Assembly (NCBI GenBank): GCA_020639235.1 | Contig: JACKHC010000001.1 | Coordinates: forward strand, 1,860,001 to 1,924,000 | Source: Phycisphaeraceae bacterium | GTDB lineage: Bacteria; Planctomycetota; Phycisphaerae; Phycisphaerales; UBA1924 | Length of the DNA stretch: 64,000 nt | Direction: 5' to 3' | Shown here: positions 58,001 through 64,000 of the stretch, piece by piece | How positions within the stretch are numbered: the first letter of the stretch is position 1 | Layout: every line of letters begins with the position of its first letter | Notes under the pieces: generated by a model | What the model was told of the DNA's origin: nothing | Seen by the model: only the letters and a program-made list of their open reading frames with translations | Databases searched by the model: none | Program-made: the position numbers and the translations under genes

Positions 58001-58600
58001 ATGAGTGATCGGGGCCGTCAGGATGTGGCGACGATGGCGGTGTTCGTCTCGGGGACGGGGCGGACATTGGAGAATTTCTGCGAGCGGATCGCGGACGGGA
58101 CGCTGCGTGCGCGGATCGGCGTGGTTGTGGCGTCGAAGGAGTGCCCGGCGCTGGACAAGGCGCGAGCGAGGGACATCCCGGCGGAGGTGCATCCGGGAAC
58201 TCTGACCGAGGCGGCGCTTCGAAAGGTCCTGGAGCGGGCCGGCGCGGAGTGGGTGGTTCTGGCCGGGTACACGAAGTTGATGGCGATTCCGGAGGGGTAC
58301 GAGGGGCGCGTCGTGAATATCCATCCGGCGCTTCTGCCGAAGTTCGGCGGGAAAGGGATGTACGGGATGCGTGTGCACGAAGCGGTGATCGCGGCGGGTG
58401 AGAAGCGGTCGGGATGCACGGTGCATCTTTGCGATGGGAAGTACGACACGGGGCCGATTGTGGCGCAGGCGTCCTGCCATGTGCGCGCGGATGACACGGC
58501 GCAGACGCTGGCGGCGCGGGTGTTCGAGTTAGAGAAAGAGTTGTACCCCCGAACGCTGGATGCGATGTTAGCGGGGGCGCGGGAGTCATCGCGTGCCTAG
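58001..58600 (+). CDS. purN: Phosphoribosylglycinamide formyltransferase
   Basis: 199 residues from the ATG at 58001. PurN transfers formyl from 10-formyl-THF to GAR in purine synthesis. The N-terminal phosphate loop is VFVSGTGRTLENF (usual GSGTNL varied), and the active site is NIHPALLPKFGG with Asn and His, then KRSGCTVHLCDGKYDTGPIV with the catalytic Asp. GKGMYGMRVHEAV is also conserved. It overlaps the following gene's GTG start. Confidence 0.93.
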   Translation: MSDRGRQDVATMAVFVSGTGRTLENFCERIADGTLRARIGVVVASKECPALDKARARDIPAEVHPGTLTEAALRKVLERAGAEWVVLAGYTKLMAIPEGYEGRVVNIHPALLPKFGGKGMYGMRVHEAVIAAGEKRSGCTVHLCDGKYDTGPIVAQASCHVRADDTAQTLAARVFELEKELYPRTLDAMLAGARESSRA

Positions 58601-60026
58601 TACGCGGATGATTGCTGTGATCGCGGCGCTGGCGCTGAGCGCGGGCGTCTTGGCGAAGACCGAGTCGGCTCCGACACAGGAGCAGATGCTGGAGGCGTTC
58701 GACGGCGGCGACTTCGAGCACGCGCGGGAGATCGCGGAGGAGATTATCCGCGCGAACCCCGGGGATTGGCGGACGCGGTACAACCTTGCGCTGATCCTGG
58801 CGCGGCTGGGCGATGAGGATGCGAGCGCGGAGGCGTTGATCGACGCGATCTCGTTCGGCTTTGTTGATCTGCACGAGATGGAGCGCGATCCGAATCTCGC
58901 GCGGGTGCGCCAGACGGTGAAATACAGGCGGATCGTGGAACGGTGGGGCGTGCTGCTGGATGCGGTGGCGGAGTCGCGGTTCGGGGCGACGGCGGCGACG
59001 CTCGGGCCGGCGTATGTGGACGCGAAAGACGACTCGCTTCGCCTTTACTGGCTCAGTGCGGTGAACGGGGAGACATTCGATCAGGCGCGGGACGAGGCCC
59101 GGCGAGTTTCCGCGTGGTGCGCGGCCGAGGGGCTATTTTCTGAGGCGGAGGCGCGGAAGCCGGATGCGTGGGTGACGGTGATTCTGCCGACCGGCGAGGA
59201 CTTTGCGGTGTTGGTGCCGTTCGCGATGGTGGGGGGCACTTATGCGCGGGACGAGAAGCGATTGGTGACGCGGGATCTGGGGCCGACGCTGCGGCACGAG
59301 TTCTTCCATGTGCTGCATTGGCGGGATATGGACCGGATGGGGCAGGTGCATCCGATCTGGGTGCAGGAGGGGATGGCATCCCTTCTCGAGGATGTGGATG
59401 ACAACGGTAGCGGGGGGTACGAGATTCGGGCGAGTTGGCGGACGAATATCGCCAAGAGGTTGGAGCGGAGCGGGGCGCTGCGGCCGCTGGATGTATTCAT
59501 GGCGACGGAGCGGGATCGGTTCGTGTCAGTTCGTCCGAGCGCGAACTATGCGCACGCGCGGGCGCTCATGATGTATGTGCATGAGCGCGGAGCGCTGGGC
59601 GCGTTCTATCGCGCGCTGGTGGCGGGGTACGACAAGGACGCGAGCGGTGTGGTGGCGCTGGAGATCGCGCTCGGGAAGCCGATCACGGAGATCGATCGAG
59701 AGTTTCGCAAGTGGCTAAGCGGGTTGCCCGAGGTCGGTGAGCGGGCGCACCCGCCCGATGCGGGTCTGGGTGTGGCGGTGATCGCGGGGCAGGGGCAGGC
59801 GCCGACGGTGGCGGGGGGGCTGGACCTGGGATCGAAGGCGAGGTTGCGGGGCGGCGATGTGATCACGGCGATCGAAGGGCGCGCGATCGCGACACTTGAC
59901 GATCTGTACCGTGTGCTGGGCGACTTTGAAGCGGGCGACGAGGTGGGGGTGTCTGTGATGCGGGGCGGGCGACGCGCGGAGGAGCGCGTGGTGCTGCGGG
60001 CGCGGGAGCACGGCGACGGGTTCTAG
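58593..60026 (+). CDS. Exported TPR-gluzincin-PDZ protein
   Basis: 477 residues if the GTG at 58593 is used, overlapping the purN stop by 8 bases; the ATG at 58608 is an alternative that shortens the signal peptide (MIAVIAALALSAGVLA). Residues 28-110 resemble TPR helices (DFEHAREIAEEIIRANPGDW). The zinc motif is RHEFFHVLHW (HEFFH, near 234), with a later glutamate in WVQEGMASLLEDVDD. The last 90 residues are a PDZ domain (GLDLGSKARLRGGDVITAIE). It shares the gluzincin plan of the protein at 6724. Likely an extracytoplasmic protease; substrate unknown. Confidence 0.8.
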   Translation: MPSTRMIAVIAALALSAGVLAKTESAPTQEQMLEAFDGGDFEHAREIAEEIIRANPGDWRTRYNLALILARLGDEDASAEALIDAISFGFVDLHEMERDPNLARVRQTVKYRRIVERWGVLLDAVAESRFGATAATLGPAYVDAKDDSLRLYWLSAVNGETFDQARDEARRVSAWCAAEGLFSEAEARKPDAWVTVILPTGEDFAVLVPFAMVGGTYARDEKRLVTRDLGPTLRHEFFHVLHWRDMDRMGQVHPIWVQEGMASLLEDVDDNGSGGYEIRASWRTNIAKRLERSGALRPLDVFMATERDRFVSVRPSANYAHARALMMYVHERGALGAFYRALVAGYDKDASGVVALEIALGKPITEIDREFRKWLSGLPEVGERAHPPDAGLGVAVIAGQGQAPTVAGGLDLGSKARLRGGDVITAIEGRAIATLDDLYRVLGDFEAGDEVGVSVMRGGRRAEERVVLRAREHGDGF

Positions 60027-60119
60027 GGGGGTGATACGGGTACACTGTGCGGGTGGCCCCGCGCGTGGATTGTGGGGGCAAGGACGCTCGAACGATTCAG
60101 GTTGGATGGCCCGGAGCCC

Positions 60120-61052
60120 ATGACGCCTCGACGCAAGACATTCATGTCCGACTTTCGGACTTTCTTCTTCCGGGGGCTGGGGATTCTGCTGCCTTCGGTG
60201 GTGACGCTGGCGCTGCTTTGGTGGGCGTATGGGTTTGTGAAGGTTCGGATCGCGGAGCCGATCAACTGGGCGGTGCGTCAGGGTGTCGTCGTGGCGATGC
60301 CGCACGTGGTGCCCGAGGGCGCGCACCCGGGGTGGTACCGCGTTTCGGACGAGGACATCGCGGCGGCGCAGGCGAAGCGCCGAGCGGAGAGTCGGACCGC
60401 GTTGTCGGACGATGAGCTGCGTAAGCGCGTGCGAGCGCAGAATCTCCAGGAGGTCTGGCGCGGGCGGTGGTACCTGCAGGCGATCGGGTTCGTTGTTGCG
60501 ATCATTCTCGTGTACCTCGCCGGCGTGCTGGTCGGCAACTACCTGGGTCGGCGGATCTACCTGAAGGTCGAGTCGTGGCTCGTGCGGGTGCCCGGCGTCA
60601 AGCAGGTCTATCCGCATGTGAAGCAGGTTGTCGACTTTGTCTTTGGCGAGAAGCAGGGCGCTAAGGCGCTGAAGGTGGGTCGGGTTGTCGTTGTGGAGTA
60701 CCCGCGGAAGGGGATCTGGTCTGTTGGCTTGATGACGGGCGAGAGTCTGAGCGTGATCGAGCGGGCGGCGGGTTCATCGTGCGTCACGGTGTTTATCCCA
60801 TCGAGCCCGACGCCATTTACGGGTTATACGATCACGGTGCTCGCGAGCGAGGTGATTTTTGTGGATTTATCGCTCGACGAAGCGCTGCGGTTCGTGGTGA
60901 GCGGCGGCGTGCTGGTGCCGGAGAAGGTCAAGGGATCAACGGCGTCGATTCTGAGGGACGATGCCGGGGCGGACTTGGCAGGGGGCGGCGGTGCGGCGAA
61001 GATAGACGGTGCGACGCTCCCTCCCACGGATGGCGGGGACGGCACGGATTGA
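60120..61052 (+). CDS. DUF502 family membrane protein
   Basis: 310 residues from the ATG at 60120; the ATG at 60144 (MSDFRTFFFRGLG) is close to the family's normal start. Helix one is ILLPSVVTLALLWWAYGFV and helix two is LQAIGFVVAIILVYLAGVLV, separated by about 85 residues, longer than in most DUF502 proteins. After it come RVPGVKQVYPHVKQVVDFVF, VVVEYPRKGIWSVGLMTG and VFIPSSPTPFTGYTITV, all strongly conserved in DUF502. The family is unassigned in bacteria; plant relatives (LCV, COV1) affect vascular patterning. The C-terminus is Gly/Ala-rich. Confidence 0.92.
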   Translation: MTPRRKTFMSDFRTFFFRGLGILLPSVVTLALLWWAYGFVKVRIAEPINWAVRQGVVVAMPHVVPEGAHPGWYRVSDEDIAAAQAKRRAESRTALSDDELRKRVRAQNLQEVWRGRWYLQAIGFVVAIILVYLAGVLVGNYLGRRIYLKVESWLVRVPGVKQVYPHVKQVVDFVFGEKQGAKALKVGRVVVVEYPRKGIWSVGLMTGESLSVIERAAGSSCVTVFIPSSPTPFTGYTITVLASEVIFVDLSLDEALRFVVSGGVLVPEKVKGSTASILRDDAGADLAGGGGAAKIDGATLPPTDGGDGTD

Positions 61053-61067
61053 CCAAGAGAGTCGGGG

Positions 61068-61379
61068 ATGAGACAGATGCGAATCGAAGTAATCGGGAAG
61101 CACTTTGAGGTGACAGACGCGATCGCGAAGTACGCTGAGCAGAAGGGTTCGAAACTGCCGCGGTTTTATGATGGCGTGCAGGAGATCGATGTCGTGATCG
61201 AGCAGGGTGCGAAGGGCGAGGGATTCCGGGTAGAACTCCGGGTGGATGTTGAGAAGCACGATACCTTTGTGGCCAAGTCGAACGGTCCCGATGTGTACGA
61301 ATGCATTGACCTGGGCGTGGACAAGATGTCCCGGCAGTTGACGGACTTCAAGGAGAGGCTGCGGAACTCGAAGCGCTGA
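61068..61379 (+). CDS. hpf: Ribosome hibernation promoting factor (short HPF/RaiA)
   Basis: 103 residues from the ATG at 61068; the ATG at 61077 (MRIEVIGKHFEVTDAI) is also possible and more typical. The beta-alpha-beta-beta-beta-alpha domain of HPF is seen as GKHFEVTDAIAKYAEQKGSK, IDVVIEQGAKGEGFRVELRV and YECIDLGVDKMSRQLTDFKE. The long C-terminal dimerisation domain of long HPF is missing. HPF stalls 70S ribosomes in stationary phase. The pairing with ptsN behind it recurs in proteobacteria. Confidence 0.92.
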   Translation: MRQMRIEVIGKHFEVTDAIAKYAEQKGSKLPRFYDGVQEIDVVIEQGAKGEGFRVELRVDVEKHDTFVAKSNGPDVYECIDLGVDKMSRQLTDFKERLRNSKR

Positions 61380-61429
61380 TCGCTGGGCCGCCCGCGTCCC
61401 GGTGATCGCAGATTGAGGAAACGAATCGG

Positions 61430-61906
61430 ATGAAACTGTGCGACATTATTTCCCGTGAAGCGATCGTCCCGGAACTGGCGGGCACGGAACGCGAGGATGT
61501 GATCCGTGAGTTGATCGGCGCGCTGGTCAAGGCGGGCGTCGTTGCCTCGGCGATGGAGAAGGAGATTCTCACGGCCGTGCTTCAACGAGAGCGGAAGGGT
61601 TCGACCGGGTTCGGGAAGGGCGTCGCGATACCGCACGTGAAGCACACTTCGGTGAAGAAGTTGACGGCGGCGGTGGGCATCAGCCAGCAGGGGATCGAGT
61701 TCGCGGCGCTGGATCGCCAGCCGGTGTATTCGGTGTTTCTTCTGATGAGCCCCGCGGATGACCCGGAGGCGCATCTCCGAGCGATGGAGGTCATTTTCAA
61801 GAACCTGAGCCAGGACAACTTCCGGCGTTTTCTCCGTCAGGCGTCGAGCGCCGAAGATGTGTGGACGCTGCTTGGCGATGCGGACAACCAGACGCTGCAC
61901 CGCTGA
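61430..61906 (+). CDS. ptsN: PTS IIA-type protein (nitrogen PTS, PtsN-like)
   Basis: 158 residues. The phosphorylated histidine is His69 in GKGVAIPHVKH, the EIIA-fructose/PtsN motif. EREDVIRELIGALVKAGVVA precedes it and VYSVFLLMSPADDPEAHLRA follows. With HPr next to it and no IIB or IIC, a regulatory phosphorelay is more likely than sugar uptake. Enzyme I is not in the window. Confidence 0.92.
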   Translation: MKLCDIISREAIVPELAGTEREDVIRELIGALVKAGVVASAMEKEILTAVLQRERKGSTGFGKGVAIPHVKHTSVKKLTAAVGISQQGIEFAALDRQPVYSVFLLMSPADDPEAHLRAMEVIFKNLSQDNFRRFLRQASSAEDVWTLLGDADNQTLHR

Positions 61907-61935
61907 TCGAATGACATTCGCAATGGACGCCGCTC

Positions 61936-62220
61936 GTGCCCGACTCGGTTGTTGTCAAGGTGAAGATTCGGAATCGGCTGGGCATGCACGCGCGCCCGGC
62001 GATGGTGTTTGTTGAGACAGCGTCGGCGTTCTCGAGCGATCTTGCGGTCTGGCGCGTCGACACTCCGGGGGAGCGGGTGGACGGCAAATCGATCATGCAG
62101 GTCATGATGCTGGCGGCGACACAAGGCACTGAGTTGATGATCGAGGCGACCGGCAAGGATGCGAAGGCGGCGTGCGATCGCCTTGCGGGTCTGGTCGCGG
62201 GCGGATTTGACGAAGAGTAG
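61936..62220 (+). CDS. ptsH: HPr-like phosphocarrier protein
   Basis: 94 residues from the GTG at 61936; the nearby ATG at 61923 is out of frame. The phospho-histidine is His18 in NRLGMHARPA. Ser52 in DGKSIMQVMML is at the position of the regulatory serine in HPr proteins of Firmicutes and others with HPr kinase. It follows ptsN by 29 bases. It should take phosphate from Enzyme I and pass it to PtsN. Confidence 0.92.
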   Translation: MPDSVVVKVKIRNRLGMHARPAMVFVETASAFSSDLAVWRVDTPGERVDGKSIMQVMMLAATQGTELMIEATGKDAKAACDRLAGLVAGGFDEE

Positions 62221-62232
62221 TTCGCGCCGGCC

Positions 62233-62255
62233 GATCAGGCGTCGAGCGCCTGATC
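62233..62255. terminator. Hairpin at the junction of ptsH and murA
   Basis: GATCAGGC and GCCTGATC form an 8-bp perfect stem around GTCGAGC. It includes the murA stop codon and lies 13 bases after ptsH, so it could end the + strand operon. No T-run follows. Confidence 0.4.
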
Positions 62256-63563
62256 GTTGATACGCTCGATGTCGGCGCCGAGCGCGACCAGCCGCTTGTC
62301 GAGGGTCTCGTATCCGCGGTCGAGGTGGTAGACGCGCCGGATGGTTGTCTGGCCCTCGGCGGCCAGCCCCGCGAGCACGAGCGATGCCGAGGCGCGCAGG
62401 TCCGAAGCCATGACCGGCGCGCCGACGAGTTTGCGTACGCCGGAAACGACGACGGTGGGGCCCTGTCTGAAGAGGTGGGCGCCCATGCGCGAGAGTTCGG
62501 CGACATGCATGAAGCGTTCGGGGAAGATTCGCTCCGTGATGACGGAGTTGCCGTCGGCCAGGCACAGCAGCGCCATCATCTGGGCCTGGAGGTCGGTCGG
62601 GAATCCGGGGTGCGGGTGCGTCGAGATTTGGACGGGCTTGAGCACGCGCTCGGAAGAGACTTCGACGGTGGAGCGTTCCCCTCTCGGGCCCGTCTCACTT
62701 GTGGCGCGCGTGTGGATACCGACTCTCTCGAGGCGGTCCCCCAGCGCCAGCAGGGAGTCGATGGGGCAGTTGGTGATTGTGAGTTGGCCGTTTGTGATGG
62801 CGCTTGCGAGGATCAGTGTGCCCGCCTCGATTCGGTCGGGCATGACTCGGTGGTTTGCGCCCTTGAGGGATTTCACGCCCTCGATGACGACCCGCGGTGA
62901 GCCGGCGCCGGTGATGTGCGCGCCCATGGCGTTGAGGAGATTGGCGAGATCGACGACCTCGGGTTCGCACGCCGCGTTCTCGATGACGGTGAGACCTTCG
63001 GCGAGCGTGGCCGCGGACATGACATTGGCGGTGCCGAGCACGGTCGGCCCGAACTGTCCGCCGAGGAACACGGTGTTGCCGCGGAGGCGTCCGCCGCTGG
63101 GTGCGCGGGCGATGATGTCGCCTGACTCGAGGGTGATCTGTGCGCCGAGGGCTTCCATGCCACGCAGGTGGAGGTCTACGGGGCGGTCGCCGATGGCGCA
63201 GCCGCCGGGCATGGAGACGCGTGCTTCTCCGCGTTTGGCCAGGAGCGGCCCGAGAACGCAGATGGAGGCGCGCATGGTGCGGACGATGTCGTACTTGGCG
63301 TGGCTCTTGCCCTTTGGGTCGGCGGTGATGGTCAGATCGTCGGGGGCGTCCTGACTCGCGGGCGTCCGCTTGATCTGGCATCCCAGATCGTCGAGCAGGC
63401 GGAGCATATTGGAGATGTCGGCGAGGTCGGGGACATCCGATAGCGTCACCGGCTGGTCCGTGAGCAGTGATGCCGCGAGAATTGGCAGGGCCGCGTTCTT
63501 TGAGCCGTTGACCCGGATCGTGCCGCTGAGGCGACGACCCCCGTTGATGATGAATGCGTCCAC
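62235..63563 (-). CDS. murA: UDP-N-acetylglucosamine 1-carboxyvinyltransferase
   Basis: 442 residues. MurA transfers enolpyruvate from PEP to UDP-GlcNAc, the first committed step of peptidoglycan synthesis. The start INGGRRLSGTIRVNGSKNAA has the catalytic Lys22; the loop cysteine is Cys122 in MPGGCAIGDRP, the residue attacked by fosfomycin. TDLQAQMMALLCLADG, ERIFPERFMHVAEL and MASDLRASASLVLAGL complete the family pattern. Its presence supports peptidoglycan synthesis in this planctomycete, consistent with recent findings for the phylum. Confidence 0.97.
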   Translation of the reverse strand: MDAFIINGGRRLSGTIRVNGSKNAALPILAASLLTDQPVTLSDVPDLADISNMLRLLDDLGCQIKRTPASQDAPDDLTITADPKGKSHAKYDIVRTMRASICVLGPLLAKRGEARVSMPGGCAIGDRPVDLHLRGMEALGAQITLESGDIIARAPSGGRLRGNTVFLGGQFGPTVLGTANVMSAATLAEGLTVIENAACEPEVVDLANLLNAMGAHITGAGSPRVVIEGVKSLKGANHRVMPDRIEAGTLILASAITNGQLTITNCPIDSLLALGDRLERVGIHTRATSETGPRGERSTVEVSSERVLKPVQISTHPHPGFPTDLQAQMMALLCLADGNSVITERIFPERFMHVAELSRMGAHLFRQGPTVVVSGVRKLVGAPVMASDLRASASLVLAGLAAEGQTTIRRVYHLDRGYETLDKRLVALGADIERINDQALDA

Positions 63564-63746
63564 AAGCGCTCCCTCGCCCGCGTGACTCTCCAGATGATCG
63601 GACGCTCCATGCGTCCGCCCTCAGAGAGGGAATTATCGGCATAACCGGACGGTCGGCGATTGAAATGGTGTCCGAATGCCTGCTTCAGGATAGAGGAATC
63701 GTAGGTTTTCGTGTGAACGGTGCGCGGCTCCGTTCCGGAGGCAGGC

Positions 63747-64000
63747 ATGAGGCGCGAGTCGATTCGATCCCGGTGCTTTGCGGGCGTTGCGGCGCTGAGC
63801 GCCGTCGGCGCGTCGATGGCCGTGGGCGGGGTTCGCCTGGACCCGGTCGTCGAGTCTCCTCGTGGGGCTTCGATTCCCGTGGTCCGGCATGAGGACCCGA
63901 TAGCCCCGCTCAAACGGAAGGCGTTCGGGGGGCTCGGGCTATCCAACGATCCTTATTCGCACTTTGCGCGACTGGCGGAGTTGCTGCCCCACGAGCCCGG
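63747..64000 (+). CDS. Start of an exported protein, cut by the window end
   Basis: An ATG with GGAGG five bases before it opens a frame that runs without a stop through the last base (84 codons). MRRESIRSRCFAGVAALSAV followed by GASMAVGG looks like a signal peptide. After it, RLDPVVESPRGASIPVVRHE and FGGLGLSNDPYSHFARLAEL show normal composition. I do not recognise the family from this part. Divergent from murA, with 183 bases between the starts. Confidence 0.65.
   Translation, partial: MRRESIRSRCFAGVAALSAVGASMAVGGVRLDPVVESPRGASIPVVRHEDPIAPLKRKAFGGLGLSNDPYSHFARLAELLPHEP

Noticed and set aside
57368..58480. N-terminal extension of nadB by 371 codons
   Set aside because: It runs through the DinB gene in another frame and antisense to purN, with biased Arg/Pro composition; NadB has its normal length from 57367.

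Overview
The window looks like chromosomal DNA from a high-GC planctomycete, most likely of the class Phycisphaerae. This is inferred from gene content: dockerin-like and PEP-CTERM-like tails on exported proteins, FG-GAP propellers, a type IV pilin-like protein next to PEP-CTERM genes, a ResB/CcsA (system II) cytochrome c module with very large periplasmic parts, gluzincin proteins of the DUF1570 kind and many lipoproteins. No 16S rRNA or other taxonomic marker is present, so placement below phylum is inference.

Layout. 0-6 kb: the end of a PP2C-type phosphatase, an FmdB-like protein without cysteines, two tandem paralogous cysteine-rich exported proteins, tRNA-Arg(CCG) and an MFS transporter. 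6-13 kb: a GNAT acetyltransferase, an exported gluzincin and valS (minus strand), then a TPR protein and queE-queD of the queuosine/7-deazaguanine pathway. 13-23 kb: a small unknown protein, a glycosyltransferase and a five-gene oligopeptide ABC transporter operon whose three permeases all carry enlarged loops. 23-25 kb: a translationally coupled ECF sigma / anti-sigma-like / Spy-like cassette. 25.25-25.5 kb: strand composition reverses sharply beside tRNA-Phe(GAA). 25.5-32.6 kb: a repeat-rich spacer, a SnoaL-like lipoprotein, an unknown protein, an FG-GAP/dockerin protein, lepA and a PEP-CTERM protein. 32.7-40 kb: a DPP-IV-type lipoprotein peptidase, an unknown lipoprotein, an IS5-like insertion sequence, an exported beta-helix protein, a membrane-anchored hydrolase, a DUF4286 protein and a site-2-protease-like membrane protein. 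40.5-42.2 kb: rpsP-trmD-rplS. 42-48 kb: a second FG-GAP/dockerin protein and the ccsA-resB pair. 48-55 kb: panB, an HtrA protease, a YdjY-domain protein, a PEP-CTERM protein, a pseudopilin and a dockerin protein. 55-64 kb: a lipoprotein, nadB, DinB-like, purN, a TPR-gluzincin-PDZ protein, a DUF502 membrane protein, hpf-ptsN-ptsH, murA and the start of one more exported protein.

Two observations stand out. First, the + strand is C-rich left of about 25.25 kb and G-rich right of it whatever the gene orientation, which is the pattern expected at a replication origin or an inversion junction. Second, the insertion sequence at 35,910-36,852 sits exactly in the three-base loop of a perfect hairpin belonging to a dispersed repeat family, and other copies of that family lie just behind the stop codons of lepA and ccsA. 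All functions are read from motifs and translated sequence by eye; no database search was run.
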